Source: Nemopilema nomurai (lineage: Eukaryota; Cnidaria; Scyphozoa; Rhizostomeae; Rhizostomatidae). From it: a stretch of DNA of 64,000 bases. Of this stretch, positions 42,701-53,869 are shown piece by piece. Below the pieces are notes generated by a model that saw only the letters and a list, made by a program, of their open reading frames with translations, made no database searches and was not told the DNA's origin. Position numbers and translations under genes: made by a program. The DNA lies in NCBI GenBank assembly GCA_003864495.1, contig ML133424.1, forward strand, positions 62,001-126,000, in the 5' to 3' direction. The stretch's first letter is position 1; every line of letters starts with the position of its first letter.

Positions 42701-45700
42701 GTCTAGGTCTCCAACAAAGATTGATGAACAGGCACCATCTACAAGGAAAGAATATTTTCAGAAGGAATCTAGAAGGGTCAACTAACTAACTCATTATAAA
42801 CTAAATTGTGGCCTCTGCAGTAACATTGGAGGAGCCTATGCACAGAGAACAATAAGTATTATGGTAATAAGCTAGAAGAAACCAAAATTTACTTACGATA
42901 TTTTTGTCCAGTTTGACTCTTGTTTGAGGTTCCAGAAGTTGCCCAGTTAACCTTCACTTTCTAAAATGTTTTATAAAATATTGATTATTTCATAAAAAAC
43001 TGTGTGCTTGACCGAGAGCACAGAGAAGCTAAATGTCAGGTCCAAGGAGAAATAGGATCAAGAAATCAAACCTTGGTTTTAAATAAATAAAAATATATAT
43101 ATTCATATATATTCTACAAGTAAAGATGAGGGGCAGCATCTAAATCAGGTCACAAAGAATCATTTGTTTGGCAACACAATTTGATGTGATCTAAAAAAGT
43201 TTGCTTAATCTGTCATTCAAATAAAGAAGCAAGCATTCTCCCTGAAAAATATTTTCCTGATCAATTTAAATTAAAAATGCATTCAAACAAAGTCAAAATA
43301 AAAAACAAGAAGGAACGAAAACAATCAAGCACCTGGTTTCCATAAACTGAGATGATGTCAATGAAGACAAAAGTAGCAGGTGTAAAATAAATAGATTAAA
43401 AACAATATGAATATACCTTGTTGAAAACTTCTCTTCCATTCAAAAAGGCCATTCCTGCCATGGCTGCCTCATGGTCGGCAAATGTAACGAAACAGTATGA
43501 ATCTGTGCCCTGCAAACCAAAACCACACATTAAAAAATCAATTACCATAGCGATCGTCTGGCCAGCATCACAGTTGGCAAGGCCAGCTTTTGATGAAGCA
43601 CTTAGTTTTAGGCCACTCTTGATTTCACTCACACCTCGCAATGTTGAAAACCAAAACCTGGTACTTTGGAGAAGGCCAAAATGTAAGCCTAAGGTTTTGC
43701 TTCAAGGCACAGAATTGCATGAGCTACACTCCTATCCTACCTTTGGCTAACCACTCCTGTCCACAAAAGACCACCTGGTTACACAGACTTACCTACATCC
43801 AAGATGAGCCTAAAACCTGCTTTATCAAAGAAAAAAATAATTTGGTTACCCGTCCCACTGTGGACCCAACCACCCAAAGGTGCTCCTAGGCTAGCTTAGA
43901 TATAAACTCCAAAAAAGAGGAGTGAAATTTTAGAAGAAGGGGTTTTTTTGAATTTTAAAAGTAACTGTAAAAAGTAGTAAGTAAAAATAGTAAGTAGTAA
44001 TAAGAATCAAAACACTCCTCACTAGCCTGGCAACCTAATACTGACTCCAAGGAACAGGCAGGTCAAGCCATGCTATCCTGAAAATAAGAGGTAGACAAGC
44101 TTTGAACATTCTACCAAAGACTTTGAAAATTTGAAAAAACCCAAACAATTTGAAAGGAAGGCTCTGACACTGGGACGCTCAAAATCAAAAGAAGCACCTT
44201 GAAAGAACTGAAAAAGGGCAGAAACTGAAAATGTAAGACATTCTGACCCACACAACACAGGTACAACACTGAAACACATTGTGCACTTAAAAGGTCATAT
44301 GATACACCAACACTTATGCCGCAGCAAAAACAATGATAACTGAAATAAAAACTAAACACTAACCAAAAACAACATTCATACTGAAATATAAAATGGGAAA
44401 ATTGTGAAGTAGGTCATCAAAATCTGACATACATCCTGTGGGTGGAACATTTTGGCTGTCAAGACTTTGTTCTTTATTTGTTGCAATCCATTTTTAAAAA
44501 TATCTATCATGATCTGTTCTGTGACCCTTGTTCCATCTAGATTTCCAACATATCTAGAAAAAATAAGAATATATTTCAATAAACACAAATTCATCATATG
44601 GACATGTATCTGTCTATTCCAAGGCATTACATCATCAAGTACAATTTACTGAATATAAACCTTGAAAACTAATGGTGCAATGACCAACTATCAACAAAGA
44701 GCTGCACAAGTAGATTTTTTTTCTTACAGTGTCATATACTCAACAGCCCTGTTTGGATGGGGAGATAAATGAGATCACAAAGCTTATACCACATGGTGCA
44801 ATTTAATTCTCTATATATTGATCTATCAAATTATCTATGAAATATGATGAAACAATGAAAAGAATGGGAATACTTACAGTGAATTTCCACTGGTATCTTG
44901 TTTATTCTGTGAAAACAAAGTATATATAGATATATATATTTATAACTTGGGTATATTCTTTACCTATTTAGTTACTGTTTCAGCAAAAATTGATAACCAA
45001 TGCCTGTGACAAGATTTTCAACCCTGAACTATCCAACTGAAAAGTGAATTTGGAGTGAGAGTCCCTATGCCTCTACTTTCCCAGAAATTTATTTTCTATA
45101 TATACTTTGACAACTTAAATGAATAGATCAAAAGAATATCATTGTCACAGCGCTCCATTTAGAGCATTGTATGGCATAATAAAAAAATATAAGGAAAAAC
45201 ATTTTGATGATGATATGTGATTATGGAGTTACAATTTAAAGGAGAAAGACTAACAAAATACATTCAACAGCTAAAAAAGATTTTGGTTTGGATTTCACAA
45301 ATCAACTGCACTTAACTATTATGTTTGCAGCTCATCTTTTCATTTTCCAGTGATTTGACACAATACTGATTATAGATAGTTTGATCTAATTTTAAAGTTA
45401 GAAAAGCTTTTCGAAAGTGTGAGAAGAACCAATATATACTTCAAACTGACTTCTGAAACAATTGCAATATATGACCTGGCATTACTTAATTTTTTTGTAC
45501 AGGTTCATTTGGTGTCTGATGTGTTTACTTATCAACCAAAAAGTTAAAAGTTTACAAAATTGTCTAAACCCATTTTTAAGTATATACAACCCTGAGCTTC
45601 CATTTTGCTTTGTTACTATGCACAACTTTTTTAAATTTGTCTATATTACTCTGGTATAAAAATGAATCCCCTGACAAATACCTGGCAATATATATATATA

Positions 45701-46756
45701 TACCATGCGATAACAAATGAATAATATATATATATTCTAAGAAAACTATAGGTTCCTGATAGGTTAAACTTTGCTTTCAAACATAATTCACTTTGCTATA
45801 TCTAAACTTAGCTTAAAACAATACACTAAACACTACATAAAAGAAACAGACTGTCCATTGAAGAATTTTTTTTCTCTGCTCATTAAACTAGGCTTAATAC
45901 AAAAACTTAATAAACTATTTACTGGTTTATAAGGATTATACACACACTTATTTACGGTGGGGATGGAAGAAACAGAAGACATTCTTAAGTTGGAGCCCTA
46001 CAAGGGTTTGCTTGAAAACCTTTTCACTTTCATTAAAATTTTGGCAAACTGGCACATTCTTCGCACAGGTTTTTTCAATCATTTTAAATATACATGCATC
46101 TCTTTAGCGACAAGGTATCCATACCTTTCAAGGTTAATTATGGTATTCACTTAAACATAAAAACTTGTTTAGAAAGCGCCTCGCATCACGGACTGGGTCA
46201 TTGAGCGCAAGTTTGCCCGAAAATAGGCGCCTGCCAATCCTTTAAAACTCAACATAGTTTATCAACTATCCTTTGCATTGCTGCTGTCGCCTCGACAATA
46301 GCTCGATCCGGTTTTATAAGACTTTCTGGCTCATTTACATTTCCGTTAGGTATCAATCAATATGAAAAGTACGGAAGTACCTTGAAATCCAACATGGACA
46401 ACTGGTCTTCTGTAAATATCGTGACGCAGTAAAATATCGTGATTAAAATAGTTGAAAAGGCGCATTTCAATTGAATATCCTTTAGCTTCTGGCTTAAAGC
46501 TTGGCTTACATTTCGTAGATAAGGAAATTAAACTTTTTGCCACCAAAATGTGAAAGCAACAGTGTTTGATTCAAAAAAATCTCCTTTTGTGTTCACAGGC
46601 GATCAAACCGTCCTGGCCATTGAAAGCCTTGCTTCGGGCCTACGTTCACTAGCCGATCTGACTTCGTCATCGCCTTGGCCGGAAAGCGAGACTTACCGTG
46701 CCCAAATCATACAACTGACAACGAAAATGTAACATAGATATTGTACATACCTCCAT
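39746..46756 (-). CDS. TIA1: TIA1/TIAR-type RNA-binding protein, three RRMs plus Q-rich prion-like tail
   Basis: Nucleocytoplasmic U-rich RNA-binding protein that regulates splicing and translation and nucleates stress granules. Fourteen exons (-): 46751-46756, 44878-44906, 44433-44553, 43417-43509, 42897-42960, 42645-42738, 42437-42512, 42304-42334, 41907-41993, 41298-41472, 41109-41184, 40589-40845, 40304-40332, 39746-39825. All phases join; 405 aa (human TIA1 386). RRM1: YVGNLDGTRVTEQI and SYCFVTFADHEAA, followed by KVKVNWAT. RRM2: SIFVGDLDQEIGEEALRKAF and KGYGFVSF, followed by AIRTNWATR. RRM3: TTVYVANLPSSISDEKLRQT, FSCFGQIQETRIF, then IIKCWWGKE, the family's hallmark. The tail is Q/G/Y/M-rich, ending SYQNSH. 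The first coding exon holds only Met-Glu, so the start depends on a 1.8-kb intron; the join to the next exon is in phase and homology-consistent. Confidence 0.95.
45689..45735. repeat. Paired TA microsatellites in TIA1-type intron 1
   Basis: Two short TA runs (45689-45702 and 45724-45735), each self-complementary, separated by about 20 bp. Ordinary simple repeat. Confidence 0.7.
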
Positions 46757-48419
46757 TTCGATTCTATTTTTCCTATAACTACAAGAACAGATGAAAAAAG
46801 TGCTTGATCTCCAGCCTCAACCAGTTTGAGGAAGGGTTGTCCTAAAAGAATGCTTTTGTTTCGAGCTTCTGCACATGCGTACAAGATATTTGTGGGGTGA
46901 CGTAGAGAATGACGCATCGTGGTGGTCGCTCCTTCGCAGCAGTTATTTCCGATGCACAATGGCCATAGTTAAAATTAGACAGGAAATTGTGAAAAAATTG
47001 AAGTGATTAATGTTCGGAACAATTTTTAGTATAATTATACTCGACATGAGGCCACTTCAAAGAATCAGCTTGCCCTAAATGAATTTGAAGGAGCTTTAAC
47101 GGTTTGAAGGGACAGCGTGCAAAATTCTGTGACTCTAGATATTAGAGAAACTAACCGATCATGCTGATCTTAAGTAGATATCCAATATTTTCTAAACAGA
47201 GCTTTGTTATTGTTGATATTTTTCAAGTAGAGCTAACGTCACGAACTTTACGTTAAATCAGTAAACTACTAGTTGAGACAGGTAAAAAGAGGAGTAAATA
47301 GCTTTTTTAATAATGAATAACCAATAATGACTACAATGATGGGTAAGTCTCGTAATAAAACTAGATTGGTGGTTTCATTCAAATTTCAGGGAGTAGGAAA
47401 TGCCAAAGAACCTCAAGCTTCTTTATAAACCAACGATTGAGCACTCTTAATTGAAGAAATTGCGTTTTGAAGAGAGAGTGATTTGTATGGCTGAATAAGT
47501 TTTACGAGATTATATCTCTTCTTTCGAAAATGCCATCAGAGGGGACGGAAATATCCCAAATTAGGTGGGGGTGTATCACGAAAAAGAAATATAATTACTC
47601 CCATATTTTAATTTCGATAGGGCATTTTTGAGTCCAGCAGGGGCACTATTCGGTTTCCAAGTGATACTTTTGCATGATTACCAAGTTAGTTTGCACGGTT
47701 CCAAAATTATTGTTTGGATTTAAATCTTTAAAAATTATGTGATGAAGGATTCCTAAGAAGAAGCAGCTTTACCGACTGGACGGAGACTGCCACTTTGCCT
47801 CTAGCAGTTTGTCGTTAGCAAAACTCTTTTTAGGCAAAACTCTTGCGGTCTTTCTGCACTTATATAGGTGTTTATTTTCACTTTCGGGACGGAAAAACCA
47901 ACTTGAGGCCAAAATGTTTGGGTAATATAACCAAAACTGCTCTTCGGAGCGGGTTTCGAAGAGAATTTATTTCAGGCAGGAAATAAACTGACTTCAACAT
48001 TAACTTTGCACAAAAAAATTATTGCACTCAATCCTATCAATTATCAACTCGTCAACATATTGTAATATTGTAAAGAGTGTTCTTTCCCAATTGGCAATAA
48101 AGCTGTTTTAATGCAAAATCAAAACTCCAATAGTGTTTACCTTACTTTGCCAAACCTAGGAAATGTTGAAAGAAACATTTACACAGCGTTCAGGAATGAA
48201 GGGGCAGTTCAAGTACCAAACCATAAAATGGTTTACTTGACTGTCATGTCAAGCTCTTTCATACAAATGAAAGCATATTAGCATCTTGCAGCGCCTTCTA
48301 AGAAACCTTGATTCTGCACCTTGAAATTTGCTTTTGGGCACTGTTTGCAAATACAAGGGCTTGATACCCTCCACTTCTCATATCTAATGATTCCAATATT
48401 TTCCTGCACATTGCATTTG
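46757..48419. other. Upstream region of the TIA1-type gene and 3' flank of ARMC7
   Basis: About 1.7 kb with no supported gene. It should contain the promoter and 5' UTR of the TIA1-type gene at the low-coordinate end and the ARMC7 3' UTR at the other; no specific element is recognisable. Confidence 0.5.
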
Positions 48420-51220
48420 TTAATGGCATTCTTTTTCCTGCATTCCACAACAATCCTGTAAAATAAATTAGCAATGTGGTAAAAAACAAGCTTTCAATAA
48501 AAAAGCTAGTAACCCTACATTATAGGGAAATCTTCTAATAATGTTCTAGTTGGGTGGTTAAAAATGCAAATTCCATCAACATAGCATCAACATTGCATCA
48601 ATATAGGAAAGAAGGCTCTGGGTTTGGTCAAATGATGCTTTTCCTGATTCACTCAAAAGATCCAGATAGCACATATCCCTGTCCTTGCAAAGACCCCTAC
48701 TTACTCTTCTGATTGATTTCAGCCTTCCTCTTTTCGGCATAAAGCCTTTGACTCTTTAAAAAGTCTCCATCTATTTCCTTTTTAGTTTATTGCTACTAGC
48801 CTGTAAAGTATTTTTTCAATGGGGAACAACAAAACAACATAATTTAAATCTGTGAATAATGAATGCCCCATGTCAAATTTTTTCCAAAATTTTTTAGCAC
48901 ATTTTTGGAGGAGGTCTTTAATTTTGTGTAGCCAGGTATAAAAGACACATTAATTTCGTTGAAATAATCAATTAGAACAACATGAAAAAACCACAATCTC
49001 TCAGCTAAAATTGTACCACTTTTGACATATTTGGAGATGGCAAAGACAGCCTTTCAATTACTTAAAGATATTCCAATAGGCATCTATGCACGATATCCAA
49101 TAGGCAAAAGGCAACATGAGAAAAATCATATTGTTAAAGTTAAAAGAGAAAGCATTTTTAATACCTGCAGAAATATAACAGCAAGATTCCTTAGCCTGAC
49201 ATTCGATGATGACCCAAATTTTCTGATACAGTCAATAACCTCATCAGATGCTATTTCTTAAATGGCAAATAAGTAGAATCAAGCAAAGCAGAGTTTGATA
49301 TTAACTGTGGAATAGTAGGCTATACAACTTTCTGAAGGACCAAACTAAAATTCAAAAGAAATTTTCCTTAACAAAGCTCAAAAGACTAAATCTGTGAAAT
49401 TTACCAATCTTTGAAAGCTCTCTCAACAACAAGCATAAATTCATCATAAATAAGAAAATACATGGTATAACACAAGTTAAGTTCCACAACATCTTTTGCA
49501 GAAATTTACAAATGCAATAAACAATTGTATTAATATGTTGATGAGTGTATTGAAAACTGAAGCTAACTGCAAAATGAGTAACATAAATCTGACATCAAGA
49601 CATAGCGAATGGCATTACTCTCCTGATGGTAAGGTAAAGTATTGGGCATAAATATATAAAATATTTAGAGAAAAAATTGACAAGATAAAAATTACCTGAT
49701 TTATTTGAAGGACTTGTCAAGTATATCAATGTAGTTATTGCCATGATTACAGTTTCTTCATCAGAGCTTTTATGGAATGAAAATAAAAAGTAGGAAATTC
49801 ACAATAATGCAGCTTGAAATTTAGATTAAATAAAATTGTAGTTTCCAATAGGTTTAAGTTTACATATAATTGATCTTTTCACGTCAATGGCAAAGAGCCA
49901 CATTTTTGTCCAATTGAAAGGTAGATGTTTCTTAGAAGAAGTCTAGTTAATGACTTCATTATACTGGTCTTGAAGCAGAAGAAGCTACTGATTAACTGGT
50001 AATTCAAAATTAGCCAGGCCTTTTATACTTATAAAAATTTTAGACAAAAAGCTGGCGCTTTTAATTGTTTGCCAAACCTTGACAAACATTGAATCACTGA
50101 TTCAACTCCACTGTTTTCAAGAATGAACTTTTTATTTTCTTTATCTACAAGGCAAAAAATAAACAGTAAGGCAATGATAAAATTTTTTGGGAATGCAACA
50201 CAAAATTACATGAAATCATAGTTGCAAATAGTTGAAGATGGCTATGGAACAAACATTCAAAAGCAAACATTTTAGCATTCCAAAACTCGGTTACCTAGAC
50301 ACAAATTGCAAATTCCACCAATTCCATATTTTATCAATTCTGCATCATCTTCAGAAATCATATCTAGAAACAGAATGTTAGATAAATATAAAAAACGAAT
50401 GTCTTTAGCTTAAAAATTGATCAAATAAAAGTTATGAGACATGATCCAGCTCTTACCTAGGAATAGGTCAGGTACATTCAGTTTTCTCAAATGTCCATAG
50501 TTGATTGGGTCGTATGAAAAGTTGGCTAAGTTGGCCAATATCTGCAACTTTGCAACTGAATGAACAAGAAAACATCTAGTAAACATTGTAAGTGGCATTC
50601 AACTTAATAAAAGTGCATGTCAGAGATTGAAACATAAATCTGGAATGAGTATTGTACAATGCAGAATCTTTGCAAATAATGAGAATAACTTGCTGGTCAA
50701 ATTCACGATATCCTAAGTAAAAGTGACAGTGGCTTTGCTGGAAAGTGATGTTATTGAGAAAGGAGAACTATCTATCTGGTTGTAGCAGAAAGGCAATTTA
50801 GCCTAATTCTATTTAATATAATAAGGACTATACTTATATTTGGCGATATTTACTTACAGGTTTTATTTACCATTTATTTATCTTACTGCCAGTGAAAAAC
50901 CTATATTATAGTTAGGATCTGTGCAATGCAATGAATGAATATATTACATTACATTAAAACCTCATCACAATTGTGTCCTGGGCATAGCTTTAGAAATTGC
51001 TAAACTGATTACTTTTAGAGTCTGTATCTTGGAATTCAGTAACCAGAGCTTGTAAATACTCGAATCTCCCTCGACCTGACACAGCCGACTTCTTCTCGAT
51101 ATATTGCTCTGTTGAAAACATGATCACTGAACATTCGTCATCCTTGGTCGATATAAACAGAGTTGAAGTGCATTTTTGCTCATGGGAGTTGTTGTAGTTG
51201 TTGTAGTTTGAAAGGGACAT
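48420..51220 (-). CDS. ARMC7: Armadillo repeat-containing protein 7 (minor spliceosome factor)
   Basis: Small armadillo protein that binds RBM48 and is a component of the activated minor (U12-type) spliceosome in other eukaryotes. Seven exons (-): 51013-51220, 50457-50555, 50295-50363, 50078-50144, 49696-49766, 49165-49256, 48420-48455, joined in phase. The total is 213 aa from ATG 51220, or 180 aa from the in-frame ATG at 51121; human is 198. The second start gives a length before the first conserved block closer to human. Marks: RFEYLQALVTEFQDT, ILANLANFSYDPINYGHLRK, KYGIGGICNLCLDKENKKFI, SDEETVIMAITTLIYLTSP, VRLRNLAVIFLQ. The C-terminus ends soon after, with CCGMQEKECH. It lacks the roughly 30-residue tail of the human protein, so the last exon is the weakest part. 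Confidence 0.92.
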
Positions 51221-52172
51221 ATTGAAAGCAAGAGTATAGCTATATTATTAGCGTGCCGGAAACTCTGCAAAAGGAATATATGACTATCAATTAATATTAA
51301 TGCAATTGTTATCTTAGTTAGCTGATAATCAATTTTTTCTGGTGGGTTTAATTAAGTCGAAAAGTTAATATGGCTTTTAGTTAACATGTCATCATCATCA
51401 ATCTATTTTCCCTATTTTGATGAGTGAAAAGCAAACATTTTTGGATAGAGGTAGTCAGCTTAACTCTGGGTTAATGAAACAGCGAAAGTTTTAATAAACT
51501 TTGGGTAAGAAGAAAAATCTTCATTATGACAACAACATGTTTTAAAAACAAGAACAGGAAAAAGAAATGAAGATATGATCGTTGAGGGAGCAAACTGGAA
51601 ATTCATGCTCTACTAAAAAGCTTGCGCCGGATGATAAAGTGCTGGTTATATTGCTGGTTACTCTGTTGTTGAGCGATAGCCCTAAAATCTTCTTGCATCC
51701 AACACACGTAAACAAGATACTTCAAATTGTTTTACGTGCAGACCATGGAGAGGACACGGCGCTGTTTTTAAAAGTTCGTGAGTTCAACAAGGAGATAACC
51801 CAGATAACGCGCGTTCGGTTTTTATCGCTGATCATTGCCAAATGATTGCATTAATCATGAAATTGGAAAGATAGAAACATCGGGTTCATTATACTACAAG
51901 CGTGAACCCACAAATTGCGTCTGCCTTCAAACGGTTTGGAACTTCTAAAAGGAATCCTTAGCGAGAGAGGCAGGGCTTTAAGCAAAGTAGTGAATAAGAA
52001 CTGCAAAATAATGTCGCCAAAAAGAATTGCAAGCACCATGTGTTTACATTATTATAAGACTTGAAGTCTGTCACTCTAACTTGGACAATATGAAGTAAGG
52101 GAATGGCTTTCTGAAAAAGAATCTTCGAAGGACCAGGGGCTAGTGGCCAGTTAGAGGTCAAGAGTAGATCGA

Positions 52173-52185
52173 CCCCCCCCCCCCC
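52173..52185. repeat. Poly-C homopolymer
   Basis: Thirteen consecutive C bases, in a segment with further C-rich runs near 52280-52310. Length may be unreliable in sequencing. Confidence 0.85.
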
Positions 52186-53434
52186 AATATTCTATATTTA
52201 TTTGATGGGTTGCCACCCATTCGGCAAAACACTATTTCTTCTAAGTAATTGAGCTGCGCAATAGTAGGTGAGTGGACTCTTCTACACCCCTCCCCCAAAC
52301 AAAAGGGGCTCTTCTACACCCCTTGAAGGAAGCTGCTTAAGTCGAGTCCAGCGCATGATTATTGATTTGAAGCATGCAAATTCAAATTGCAGTAGGGTGT
52401 AAATTCAATTTTTAGCTCAAAATGGCAAGAAAAGCTACCTCTCAAATTGATCAACCAAAAATGAAAGTGAACATATTAAATTGAAATATTTAACGGTATC
52501 AGTGTCTAGAGTTAGGACAAACAATTACCTAGGACGAACAAGGTTTTGCATTAAAATCAAAGGACAACAAAAATCCAGATTGAGAAATCCATTATAAGAC
52601 TTATAAAGATATCTATTTTGTCGAATAATTCAAATTTTGCTGTTGCAAATCACATAACTATATGTGCAAATTCAAAATTTACGAGAAAGAGGTTACTACG
52701 GGAAAGTCCTTTATCCACGTAGCTATCATAATTACGTATTATATTAATAATTTCTTTGCCACTATAATTTCAGATGGTTTATTAAGTGACATCGATAGAT
52801 AGGCTATTTTCAATTGAAACAACTGGATCATTATTTTTGCTTAGCGCGTGCATCCGCTCTACCGAGTAATCACAAGCAGGTTTATAAACAAAGTCTGTGA
52901 GCTGGGGAAGAGAATACTTAATGACCCAATGCCATCAGCCGAAGTGTGCTTTGAATCGGCCGTAAAATTGACATCTATTATAAATTTGCATTGGAGGGAG
53001 ATTTGGAGATTCGGTTTGACAGCGGGACGCTTCAGCAGGTGCGATTCCGTCGTTACAAAGCGCATTGAACATTGAATTAGCCGCGAAAACAAGCTTAGGA
53101 GGCGACGTTCGTTACACCTGCCACCTAATGGTAATGGTCGCTGCCAGTCTCACCGCTGGAGCAACGAATGCCGCCTTTGTTTGCGCTGAGCTGGCCAAGT
53201 CTCGCTACCTAACCAAGGTAATGCAGATGTTTTTCATTGAGTAGACTTACTGAGTAGCATAAAGAAACTTTCCTTGCACACTACGTGTCAGTGTTTACCT
53301 ATAGTCTGGAGTTCGGGTCCTTAGTAAGCGTATCGAATTTTACAGCAATAAAAGTGCCTAGAGTGGAACGAAAATAAGAATGCTTTGATTCAAGGGCTTC
53401 ATATATGCTTAGCTATGTTGTTCATGAAACAAGA

Positions 53435-53500
53435 TGCATGTTTGTTTTTCTAGAAGTAACTGTAAAATGCATGCTTGTTTTTCTAGAAGTAAGTGTAAAA
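53435..53500. repeat. Tandem 33-bp duplication
   Basis: Two adjacent 33-bp copies (53435-53467, 53468-53500) differing at two positions; each begins TGCATG and ends TGTAAAA. Intergenic, upstream of the kinesin gene. Confidence 0.85.
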
Positions 53501-53869
53501 TTATTCAAGAAAACTGATTAACTGCTCCTGCATTTTGTATTTCTTGCCAAACTTGATAACATTGCATCGGGAAAGAGAAACATGCCTTTAATGCGCATCA
53601 GCAACAGAAGCTAGGTAATTAATATGCACAAGAGGTCAATGAAATCTACCAAAACAGGAATACCGGGGAAGTTAGATTTTTTGTAGAAACGATTGTATTC
53701 ACCATAAGAGTTTTATATCTCTTTCAGAAAACATTTATAATTAACACTCGTCTTGCTTTCTACAATACCTACCAGTTTCTTTGTCTGAAAATGTGCAAAA
53801 AAATAATTAGAGTTTGAATGAAGTTTGTTGATCAACAGGGAGATCTCGCGTGATGTGCTTCTCATTAAA

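Larger units (their letters stand above)
51221..53869. other. Upstream region between ARMC7 and the kinesin gene
   Basis: About 2.6 kb between divergent genes, with no supported coding gene. It includes a poly-C run at 52173-52185, a 33-bp tandem duplication at 53435-53500, and a GC-richer patch around 52920-53217. That patch ends in a good donor-like site (AAG then GTAATG at 53218) and could be a kinesin 5' UTR exon joining the acceptor at 53838. Confidence 0.4.

Noticed and set aside
43418..43889. Plus-strand ORFs in a TIA1-type intron
   Set aside because: One is opposite a real RRM1 exon, the other is intronic with no similarity.
51582..51845. 87-codon ORF upstream of ARMC7
   Set aside because: Begins with TTG, lacks an in-frame ATG near the start and shows no recognisable family.
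52848..53092. Opposed ORFs of about 75 codons near 53 kb
   Set aside because: The plus-strand one starts with GTG; the two overlap each other; no similarity.
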